Assembly (NCBI RefSeq): GCF_963378095.1
Contig: NZ_OY726397.1
Span: forward strand, 3,658,001-3,722,000
Source: Mycolicibacterium sp. MU0053
Lineage (GTDB): Bacteria; Actinomycetota; Actinomycetes; Mycobacteriales; Mycobacteriaceae
Reading direction: 5' to 3'
DNA: 64,000 bases
Part shown: piece by piece, positions 57,455 through 64,000 of the stretch
Layout of the letters: every line of letters starts with the position of its first letter
Numbering within the stretch: the first letter of the stretch is position 1
Program-made: the position numbers and the translations under genes
The notes under the pieces: generated by a model
Told to the model about the DNA's origin: nothing
The model's input: only the letters and a program-made list of their open reading frames with translations
Database searches by the model: none

Positions 57455-59029
57455 ATGACTCATCCTGATACCCACGTGGACGTTGATTCCGATCTCGAAT
57501 CCGCCACCGAAGCACCCGCCGAAGCACCTGAAGCACCCGAAACCCTGACGTTCGCCGAGCTCGGTGTCCGCGACGAGATCGTGCGCGCACTCGCCGAAGA
57601 GGGCATCGAACGCCCCTTCGCCATCCAGGAACTGACCCTGCCGCTGGCCCTGGCCGGTGACGACCTCATCGGGCAGGCCCGCACCGGCATGGGTAAGACC
57701 TATGCCTTCGGCGTGCCCCTGCTCAACAGCATCACCACCGATACCACGCGGCCACTGACCGGCGCGCCGCGCGCGCTCATCGTGGTCCCGACCCGCGAGC
57801 TGTGTCTGCAGGTCTTCGGCGACCTCGCCGGCGCCGCCAAGTATTTGTCCGCCGACGGCACCCGGCCGCTCTCGGTGGTCTCGATCTACGGCGGTCGACC
57901 CTACGAGCCACAGATCGAATCGCTGCGCGCCGGCGCCGACGTGGTCGTCGGGACGCCGGGCCGGCTGCTGGACCTCGCGCAGCAGGGTCACCTGCAGCTC
58001 GGTGGACTCTCGGTGCTGGTCCTCGACGAGGCCGACGAGATGCTCGACCTGGGGTTCCTGCCCGACATCGAGCGCATCCTGCGGCTCACCCCGGACAGCC
58101 GTCAGGCCATGCTGTTCTCGGCCACCATGCCGGATCCGATCATCACGCTGGCACGCACGTTCATGAACCAGCCGACCCACATCCGGGCCGAGTCCCCGCA
58201 GTCGTCGCAGACGCACGACAGCACCGAGCAGTTCGTCTACCGCGCGCACGCGCTCGACAAGGTCGAGATGGTGGCCCGCATCCTGCAGGCCGAGGGCCGC
58301 GGCGCGACCATGATCTTCACCCGCACCAAGCGCACCGCGCAGAAGGTGGCCGACGAACTCGCCGAACGCGGGTTCCGGGTCGGCGCTGTGCACGGCGACC
58401 TCGGCCAGATCGCCCGCGAGAAGGCGCTCAAGGGCTTCCGCGGCGGGGACGTCGACGTGCTGGTCGCCACCGATGTCGCCGCCCGCGGTATCGACATCGA
58501 CAACATCACCCACGTCATCAACTATCAGATCCCGGACGACGAGCAGGCCTATGTGCACCGCATCGGGCGCACCGGGCGCGCCGGCAAGACCGGCATCGCC
58601 GTCACGCTGGTCGACTGGGATGAGCTGCCCCGCTGGACGATGATCGACAAGGCGTTGGGCTTGGACTCTCCGGATCCCGCCGAGACGTACTCGAGTTCCC
58701 CGCACCTGCACGAGGAACTGGGCATCCCGGCCGGCACCACCGGCACCTTGCGCTCGGCCGAGAAGCGCACCAGCAGCCGCCCGCCTCGCGCCGAACGTCA
58801 GAGCGACTCGGCCACCGCGGAAAAGCCGCGCCGCAATCGGCAGCGCCGACGCACCCGCGGCGGCCAGTCCGACGCCGGCCCTGCTGCGGGGGCCACTGCC
58901 GGCGAGTCGGGCCCGGAGGGGTCCGACACCGTCACGGCCGACGGCGACGACGCCACCCGCGCGCCCCGGCGTCGCCGGCGCCGCGGACCGCGCAAGGCCG
59001 GCGCCGAATCGGCCGTCAACGCCGGCTGA
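57455..59029 (+). CDS. rhlE: DEAD-box RNA helicase RhlE-like
   Basis: 524 residues. Acidic N-terminus (~30), Q motif (FAELGVRDEIVRALAEEGI, PFAIQ), Walker A ARTGMGKT (~80), DEAD in VLDEADEMLD, SAT motif III (LFSATMP), and HRIGRTGRAG motif VI. The tail (~430-524) is Arg/Gly/basic, typical for RNA binding. ATP-dependent RNA remodelling in decay and ribosome assembly. Rv3211. ATG 57455. Confidence 0.95.
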   Translation: MTHPDTHVDVDSDLESATEAPAEAPEAPETLTFAELGVRDEIVRALAEEGIERPFAIQELTLPLALAGDDLIGQARTGMGKTYAFGVPLLNSITTDTTRPLTGAPRALIVVPTRELCLQVFGDLAGAAKYLSADGTRPLSVVSIYGGRPYEPQIESLRAGADVVVGTPGRLLDLAQQGHLQLGGLSVLVLDEADEMLDLGFLPDIERILRLTPDSRQAMLFSATMPDPIITLARTFMNQPTHIRAESPQSSQTHDSTEQFVYRAHALDKVEMVARILQAEGRGATMIFTRTKRTAQKVADELAERGFRVGAVHGDLGQIAREKALKGFRGGDVDVLVATDVAARGIDIDNITHVINYQIPDDEQAYVHRIGRTGRAGKTGIAVTLVDWDELPRWTMIDKALGLDSPDPAETYSSSPHLHEELGIPAGTTGTLRSAEKRTSSRPPRAERQSDSATAEKPRRNRQRRRTRGGQSDAGPAAGATAGESGPEGSDTVTADGDDATRAPRRRRRRGPRKAGAESAVNAG

Positions 59030-59041
59030 CGCTCGCGATCC

Positions 59042-60292
59042 ATGGTCAAACCGGAGCGCCGGACGCGCGCCGACATCGTGGCCGCGGTCGCGATTGCCGC
59101 GGTCATCGCGGTGGCCGCGGGGGCCATCTGGTGGACCAGCGACGCGCGTGCCACGCTGAGCCGGCCCGCGGCCGTCGCCGCCAAGAGCGTCCCGCCCGCC
59201 GATGCGGTCCCGCGCACGCTTCGGCAGTTGTGGAGCGCGCCCAGTCCGGCCACCACGTTGCCCGTGGTCGCGGGCGGCACCGTGGTGACCGGGGCGGGCA
59301 GCAGCGTCGAAGGCCGCGACCCGATCACCGGTGAGCCCCGCTGGACGTATGCGCGCGATCGGCCGCTGTGCGGCCTGACCTGGGTGTACCAGTACGCCGT
59401 GGCGGTGTATCCGGATCGGCGCGGCTGCGGTCAGGTCAGCACCGTCGACGCCGCGACGGGCAAACGCGGCCCGGCCCGCACCGGCTACGCCGACGACCGG
59501 GTCCAGCTGTCCTCCGACGGCACCGTGGTGCTCTCGACCGGCGCCAGCCGGCTGGAGCTGTGGCGCTCCGACATGGTCCGGATGATCGGCTTCGGCGAGG
59601 TCGACGCGCGGATCAAGCCCAACCAGATCGGGGTGGGCCAGGGCTGCCGGATCTTGTCGGCGGCCGCCAGCGCGATGGCGGTCTCGCTGCTGCAGGCCTG
59701 CACCGGCGAGGCCGATGTTCGGCTGACCCTGCTGCAACCGGGCGACGAGGACGACGAGCCGGCCCAGCGCGATGTCCCCCAGCCTGGGGTGACACCCGAT
59801 TCGACGGCCCGGGTGCTGGTGGTGTCGGACACCACCACCGCGGTGTATCTGCCCACCCCGGCGCCGCGCGTCGCCGTGGTCGACCAGAACGGCAACGAGG
59901 TGTCCAGCACCCCGGTGCCCGCACCGCCGTCGGCCGCAGATCCCGCGAACACCGTGACTCGGGCCGGCAAGCTGTACACCTGGTGGACCGGGACCGCGGT
60001 GATGGTGTTCAACGCCGAGCAGCTGACCCACAAGTTCACGGTCGAACCCGGCGATCCGACCGATCCCGCGGTGCCGCTGGGACCCGCGACCATGATGGCC
60101 GACAAGTTGTTGGTTCCCGTCACCGGCGGGATCGGGGTCTACGACTCCGGAACCGGCGAGCGCGAACGCGTCATCGCCCTCGATCGGCCGGCGATGGACT
60201 CCGGCGTCGGAGTCATCGTGCCCAACGTGGTGGGCGCCACCGTGGTGGAACAGCGCGGCCGGCACGTGGTCGCACTGGGCGGGGACGCCTAG
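59042..60292 (+). CDS. Membrane-anchored PQQ-like beta-propeller protein (Rv3212-like)
   Basis: 416 residues, ATG 59042, 12 bp after rhlE. N-terminal helix (IVAAVAIAAVIAVAAGAIWWT), then repeats of beta-propeller blades (GRDPITGEPRWTYARDRPLC, STVDAATGKR, PRVAVVDQNGNEV, GVYDSGTGERERVIAL) and one Cys pair. No quinoprotein active site. An actinobacteria-specific secreted or outer-leaflet protein of unknown role. Cotranscribed with rhlE. Ends on a CTAG shared with the ParA gene. Confidence 0.88.
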   Translation: MVKPERRTRADIVAAVAIAAVIAVAAGAIWWTSDARATLSRPAAVAAKSVPPADAVPRTLRQLWSAPSPATTLPVVAGGTVVTGAGSSVEGRDPITGEPRWTYARDRPLCGLTWVYQYAVAVYPDRRGCGQVSTVDAATGKRGPARTGYADDRVQLSSDGTVVLSTGASRLELWRSDMVRMIGFGEVDARIKPNQIGVGQGCRILSAAASAMAVSLLQACTGEADVRLTLLQPGDEDDEPAQRDVPQPGVTPDSTARVLVVSDTTTAVYLPTPAPRVAVVDQNGNEVSSTPVPAPPSAADPANTVTRAGKLYTWWTGTAVMVFNAEQLTHKFTVEPGDPTDPAVPLGPATMMADKLLVPVTGGIGVYDSGTGERERVIALDRPAMDSGVGVIVPNVVGATVVEQRGRHVVALGGDA

Positions 60293-61104
60293 AGTTCCGG
60301 CGTGAACGTCGCGGGCTTCTTGCCGGTCTTCCAGTGCTTGAGCAACGCTCCGGCCAGTTCCCGATAGGCGACCGCACCCTTGTTCTTGCGTCCGGCGATC
60401 ACCGAGGCACCCGAGGCGGTGGCTTCGGCGAAGCGGACCGTGCGCGGGATCGGAGGCGCGAGCAGCGGCAACCCGTAGCGGTCGACGACATCGAAGAGCA
60501 CATCGCGGCTGTGCGTGGTGCGCGCGTCGTACAGCGTCGGCAGAGCACCGAGCAGCTTCAGATCCGGGTTCGTGATCTGCTGCACGTCGGTGACCGTGCG
60601 CAGGAACTGCCCCACGCCGCGGTGCGCCAACGTCTCGCACTGCAACGGGACGATGACCTCGTCCGCCGCGGTCAGCCCGTTGAGGGTGAGCACCCCCAGC
60701 GACGGCGGACAATCGATGATCACCACATCGAAGGGGTCGGGGCCGTCGGCCAGCTTGGTCAGCGCCCGCTTCAGCGCGTATTCGCGCCCGGCCCGCATCA
60801 ACAGCATGGCCTCCGCGCCGGCCAGGTCGATATTGGCGGGCAGCAGCGTCATCCCCTCGGCGGTCTGCACCAACGCGGCGCCCGGTTCGACGTCGCCGAG
60901 CAACACCTCGTGCACCGAGACGAGCAGCTTGTCGGGGTCCTGCCCCAGCGAGAAGGTCAGACAGCCCTGCGGATCCAGGTCCACGAGCAGAACCCGTTTA
61001 CCCGCCTCCGCCATCGCGGCCCCCAGCGATGCCACCGTCGTCGTCTTGGCCACCCCACCCTTCTGGTTGGCCACTGCCAGTACCTGAGTCCCCACAGCGT
61101 CCAT
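60289..61104 (-). CDS. ParA family ATPase (Soj-like, Rv3213c)
   Basis: 271 residues, ATG 61104. Deviant Walker A KGGVAKTTT (~15-23), Walker A' LVDLDPQG (~45), Walker B VVIIDCPPSLG (~107). No ParB or parS seen nearby, so an orphan ParA/MinD-type ATPase that may position a protein or complex rather than the chromosome. Convergent with the propeller gene, sharing CTAG. Confidence 0.93.
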   Translation of the reverse strand: MDAVGTQVLAVANQKGGVAKTTTVASLGAAMAEAGKRVLLVDLDPQGCLTFSLGQDPDKLLVSVHEVLLGDVEPGAALVQTAEGMTLLPANIDLAGAEAMLLMRAGREYALKRALTKLADGPDPFDVVIIDCPPSLGVLTLNGLTAADEVIVPLQCETLAHRGVGQFLRTVTDVQQITNPDLKLLGALPTLYDARTTHSRDVLFDVVDRYGLPLLAPPIPRTVRFAEATASGASVIAGRKNKGAVAYRELAGALLKHWKTGKKPATFTPEL

Positions 61105-61178
61105 CCTGTCATGGCGGGGCGGGCGGCACCGGGACCACGCCGGGGCCGGTCCGCGCTCGTCGGGCAGAATCGAAACCC

Positions 61179-61787
61179 GTGAGTGTCGGTGAGCATCGGC
61201 TGGTTCTGCTGCGGCATGGCGAGACCGAGTGGTCGAAGTCGGGGCAGCACACCAGCACGACCGACCTCGACCTGACCGAACGGGGTCGCGAGCAAGCCCG
61301 GTTGGCCGCGCTCGCGATCGCCCACCTGGACCTGCGCGATGCGCTGGTGTTCAGCAGCCCCCGCCGCCGCGCCCTGGCCACTGCCGAACTCGCGGGGGTG
61401 GCCGTCGACGACGTGCTCCCGGGCCTGGCCGAATGGGACTACGGCAGTTACGAGGGCCTGACCACCCGGGAGATCCGCAAGCAGGCGCCGGGGTGGCTGT
61501 TGTGGACGCATGGCTGTCCCGGCGGCGAATCGGTGGCACAGGTCAGCGCCCGCGCCGACGCCGCGATCGGCCTGGCGCTCGACCAGCTGTCCGCCCACGA
61601 CGTGGTGTTCGTCGGCCACGGCCACTTCTCCCGGTCGGTCGTGACCCGCTGGGTCGAACAGCCGTTGCACGAGGGGGCGCGGTACGGGTTCGGCCCGGCG
61701 TCGCTGGCGGTGTGCGGTTTCGATTACGGTCTGCGGCAGCTGAAATCGCTGGGCCTGACCGCGCACCGGGAATCCGAGGCGCTGTGA
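61179..61787 (+). CDS. gpm2: Histidine acid phosphatase, phosphoglycerate-mutase fold (Rv3214)
   Basis: 202 residues from GTG 61179. RHG motif LLRHGETEW (~10-18), second catalytic Glu in AEWDYGSYEG (~83), His in VGHGHFSR (~145). M. tuberculosis Rv3214 is a broad acid phosphatase rather than a mutase. Overlaps entC by four bases (GTGA), so same operon: phosphatase-isochorismate synthase-acetyltransferase. Confidence 0.94.
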   Translation: MSVGEHRLVLLRHGETEWSKSGQHTSTTDLDLTERGREQARLAALAIAHLDLRDALVFSSPRRRALATAELAGVAVDDVLPGLAEWDYGSYEGLTTREIRKQAPGWLLWTHGCPGGESVAQVSARADAAIGLALDQLSAHDVVFVGHGHFSRSVVTRWVEQPLHEGARYGFGPASLAVCGFDYGLRQLKSLGLTAHRESEAL

Positions 61788-62893
61788 CGGTCGCAGCCGG
61801 TGGCCCGTCATTCGTGTTGAGCGGACCCACCGGCACCGTGGCGGCCCACGGCATCGGTACCGCCTTCGCCGACATCGACGAGGCCCGCGCCGCGCTGCAG
61901 CGCGGTCAGGTGCCGATCGTGGTGGGCGCGTTGCCGTTTGACACCACCGGCGCGGCCGCCCTGCACGCGCCGAAGCAGCTGTCGCGAGAGCCGCTGCTCC
62001 CACCCCGGCAGGCCGATCCGCCGCCGCCGCGACTGCTCGAGGCCAGCCCGCAGCCCGATCCCGGCACCCACCGGGACCGGGTGGCCGCCGCGGTGGCCCG
62101 GCTGCGTGCCGACGGATCGAGTCTGCACAAAGTGGTGCTGGCCCGCGCCCTGCGGTTGCACGCCGACGCGCCCTGGGATCCGTCGGTGGTGTTGCGCCGG
62201 CTGCTGGCCGCCGACCCCGGCGCCTACGGGTATCTGGTGGATCTGTCGCCGGCCGGCCCGCGGTATGCGGGCGTGACACTGGTGGGTGCCTCCCCCGAGT
62301 TGCTGGTGGCCCGCGCCGGCGAGGTGGTGCGGTGTCGGCCGTTCGCCGGTTCGGCGCCGCGCTCGGCCGACCCGGCGGTCGACCGCGCCAACGGGGCGGC
62401 GCTGGTGGCGTCGGCCAAGGACCGCCACGAGCATCAGCTGGTGATCGACGTGATGCGCACGGCGCTGGAGCCGCTGTGCGTGGAGCTGCAGATCGCCGAC
62501 GAACCCGAGTTGCACCACACCGACGCGCTCTGGCACCTGAACACCCCGATCACCGCCCGGCTGCGCGAAAGTAGCACCACGGCAATGGATCTCGCGCTTG
62601 CTTTGCAGCCGACGCCGGCGGTGGGCGGGGTACCCACCGCGGCGGCGACGGCACTGATCGGCGAGATCGAAGGCGACCGCGGGTTCTATGCGGGCGCGGC
62701 CGGCTGGTGCGACGCGCGCGGGGACGGCCGCTGGGTGGTCTCGATCCGGTGCGCGCAACTGTCGGCGGACCGGCGCAGCGCGTTGGCGCACTCCGGCGGC
62801 GGCATCGTGGCCGAATCCAATCCCGACGACGAGGTCGCCGAGACCACCACGAAGTTCAAGACCATCCTCGCCGGACTGGGAGTCACGCTATGA
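61784..62893 (+). CDS. entC: Isochorismate synthase
   Basis: 369 residues, GTG 61784. Chorismate-binding (MST) family: KVVLARAL, SPELLVAR, RPFAGSAPRS, KDRHEHQLVIDVM, HLNTPITARL, PTPAVGGVPT, EGDRGFYAGAAGW, RCAQL, and AHSGGGIVAESNPDDE near the end. Makes isochorismate from chorismate for menaquinone or siderophore (mycobactin-type salicylate) paths. It lies between gpm2 (GTGA) and the GNAT gene (ATGA). Confidence 0.95.
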   Translation: MTVAAGGPSFVLSGPTGTVAAHGIGTAFADIDEARAALQRGQVPIVVGALPFDTTGAAALHAPKQLSREPLLPPRQADPPPPRLLEASPQPDPGTHRDRVAAAVARLRADGSSLHKVVLARALRLHADAPWDPSVVLRRLLAADPGAYGYLVDLSPAGPRYAGVTLVGASPELLVARAGEVVRCRPFAGSAPRSADPAVDRANGAALVASAKDRHEHQLVIDVMRTALEPLCVELQIADEPELHHTDALWHLNTPITARLRESSTTAMDLALALQPTPAVGGVPTAAATALIGEIEGDRGFYAGAAGWCDARGDGRWVVSIRCAQLSADRRSALAHSGGGIVAESNPDDEVAETTTKFKTILAGLGVTL

Positions 62894-63369
62894 CGCAACG
62901 CATTCGCCGGGCCGAGCCGGCCGACGTGGTCGCGATCACCGAAATGATCTACGAGCTGGCGGCCTTCGAGGAGGCCAGCGCGGACTGCACCGTGACCGAG
63001 GCCCAGTTGCACACCGCGTTGTTCGGTCCCGAGCCCATCGCTCATGCCCACGTCGTCGAGATCGACGGCGCGCCCGCGGCCACCGCGGTGTGGTTCGTGA
63101 ACTTCTCCACCTGGGACGGTGTCGGCGGAATCCACCTGGAGGATCTGTTCGTCCGGCCCGCCTACCGGCGCCGCGGGCTGGCGCGCGCGCTGCTGTCCAC
63201 GCTGGCCGGGGTGTGCGTCGAACGCGGCTACACCCGGTTGTCCTGGGCGGTGCTGAACTGGAACGTCGACGCCATCGCCCTCTACGACGCCATCGGCGGC
63301 CAACCCCAGACGGATTGGACCGGTTACCGCGTGTCCGGCGACGCGTTGCGGCGGCTGGCGCAGCCCTGA
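62890..63369 (+). CDS. GNAT family N-acetyltransferase (Rv3216-like)
   Basis: 159 residues, ATG 62890 overlapping the entC stop. Full GNAT fold: IRRAEPADVVAITEMIYELA, LEDLFVRPAYRRRGLARALL (acetyl-CoA loop R-x-x-G-x-A, ~95), LSWAVLNWNVDAIALYDAIG. Most similar type: polyamine/spermidine or small amine acetyltransferases (diamine type FSTWDGVGGIHLEDLFV). Last gene of the gpm2-entC operon. Confidence 0.92.
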   Translation: MTQRIRRAEPADVVAITEMIYELAAFEEASADCTVTEAQLHTALFGPEPIAHAHVVEIDGAPAATAVWFVNFSTWDGVGGIHLEDLFVRPAYRRRGLARALLSTLAGVCVERGYTRLSWAVLNWNVDAIALYDAIGGQPQTDWTGYRVSGDALRRLAQP

Positions 63370-63379
63370 GCCGGCCGGC

Positions 63380-63766
63380 TCAGCCGCGCGCCCGCGCCGC
63401 CCACTCCAGCGCCGACGGGCTGAACAGCAGCCCGAGCACCGCCAGGGACACCAACGCGACCAGGACGCCGTAGACCACCTGATGGGAACTGAACACATAC
63501 CAGGCCACCGGCAACAGCAGCAGATTGACGAACACCGCGATCCCCCGGCCCCAGCGCCGGTCGTCGACCAGCGCCCAGCCGCCGGCCAACACGCCGAGCC
63601 CCATGATCGTGAACCAGCCCGCGGTGCCGTAGGCGTTGAATCCGTCGGTGTGCTTGTCGGTGCCGCCGCCGGCCAGGATCACCAGCACCACCGCGGTGAG
63701 CAACGCCGCGGCGCCCTCCGCGAGCACGATGAAGCCCGCGTAGCGCACGGCCGGGGGCTGTGTCAC
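63380..63766 (-). CDS. Four-helix membrane protein (Rv3217c-like)
   Basis: 128 residues, GTG 63766. Four membrane helices ([73 protein letters not shown]). No known function. Its start overlaps the stop of the upstream dehydroquinase gene (GTGA), so cotranscribed. Convergent with the GNAT gene, 10 bp apart. Confidence 0.88.
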   Translation of the reverse strand: MTQPPAVRYAGFIVLAEGAAALLTAVVLVILAGGGTDKHTDGFNAYGTAGWFTIMGLGVLAGGWALVDDRRWGRGIAVFVNLLLLPVAWYVFSSHQVVYGVLVALVSLAVLGLLFSPSALEWAARARG

Positions 63767-64000
63767 GACACGATCCGGTCGGCCAGGTACCGCACCGCGA
63801 AGGCGTAGCCGAGCGGACCCGCCCCGGCGATGACGACGTCGGCGACCGCCGACACATACGAGTGGTGCCGGAACGCCTCGCGGCGTGCCACATTGCTCAG
63901 ATGCACTTCGGCGACCGGCAGCGCGACCGCGGACAGCGCGTCGGCGATCGCCACCGACGTGTGCGAGTAGGCCGCCGGATTGATGATGATGCCGGCGCAG
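63763..64000 (-). CDS. aroQ: Type II 3-dehydroquinate dehydratase, 5' end outside window
   Basis: Partial: the C-terminal ~78 residues. It begins mid-protein at [20 protein letters not shown], then VAEVHLSN with the catalytic His and [11 protein letters not shown], the substrate-binding stretch of type II dehydroquinases. The tail ([16 protein letters not shown]) is slightly different from the usual one. It catalyses dehydration of 3-dehydroquinate in the shikimate or quinate path. Followed directly by the small membrane protein gene. Confidence 0.85.
   Translation of the reverse strand, partial: CAGIIINPAAYSHTSVAIADALSAVALPVAEVHLSNVARREAFRHHSYVSAVADVVIAGAGPLGYAFAVRYLADRIVS

Noticed and set aside
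57302-60712. 1136-codon open frame on the minus strand opposite rhlE and the propeller gene
   Set aside because: Biased Arg/Gly/His/Val composition, no domain, and fully antisense to two genes with clear families; a GC-rich shadow frame.

Overview
The window is high-GC actinobacterial chromosome from a mycobacterium, most likely a fast-growing Mycolicibacterium-type species; I cannot name the species. The main reason is that about 29.8-63.8 kb follows, gene for gene, the order I know from the M. tuberculosis Rv3193c-Rv3217c region: UPF0182, PDZ/Lon-like protease, DUF2342, cyclodehydratase, ABC1 kinase, whiB7, uvrD2, mycoredoxin, nudC, K+ channel, adnB-adnA, lipV, ATL, TIGR02569, moeZ-type, DUF3152, TetR, TB9.4, MmpS-like, ferritin-like, rhlE, propeller, ParA, gpm2, entC, GNAT. 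Supporting evidence is a WhiB7 with an AT-hook, F420/FMN-type luciferase-like oxidoreductases, a cutinase, an MmpS-type domain and many GTG/TTG starts.

Left part (0-29 kb): an accessory, lipid/xenobiotic-type region. In order it holds an SDR with its TetR, an APH-like kinase coupled to an unrecognised protein, a proline-rich exported protein, a DUF559 endonuclease-like gene bracketed by two 53-bp palindromic repeats, quinone oxidoreductase, LLM oxidoreductase, amine oxidase, hydrolase, GH16 secreted glucanase, P450 with divergent TetR, DUF2237, DUF218, an unrecognised protein, a VapBC pair, a molybdopterin oxidoreductase flanked by copies of a neighbouring gene's tail, a frameshifted PIG-L deacetylase, an AI-2E transporter, SDR, EamA exporter, a Baeyer-Villiger monooxygenase/TetR/LLM cluster, a coiled-coil membrane protein, a cutinase and an MFS exporter.

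Middle: an initiator tRNA (fMet) on the minus strand with a hairpin terminator, then a 0.4-kb gene-poor stretch with a 61-bp repeat and a 17-bp perfect hairpin.

Right part (29.8-64 kb): the conserved block. It combines cell-envelope proteins (UPF0182, PDZ protease, DUF3152, MmpS-like), DNA repair (UvrD2, AdnAB, ATL), redox and nucleotide housekeeping (mycoredoxin, NudC, MoeZ), antibiotic resistance control (WhiB7 with its uORF/attenuator leader), RNA helicase RhlE, and an acid phosphatase-isochorismate synthase-acetyltransferase operon. The window ends inside a type II dehydroquinase gene.

Most promising for follow-up: the repeat-bracketed DUF559 gene, the molybdopterin oxidoreductase that looks inserted into the end of a PIG-L gene, and the orphan thiazole/oxazole-type cyclodehydratase beside the ABC1 kinase and whiB7. 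I saw no CRISPR array, prophage or insertion sequence.
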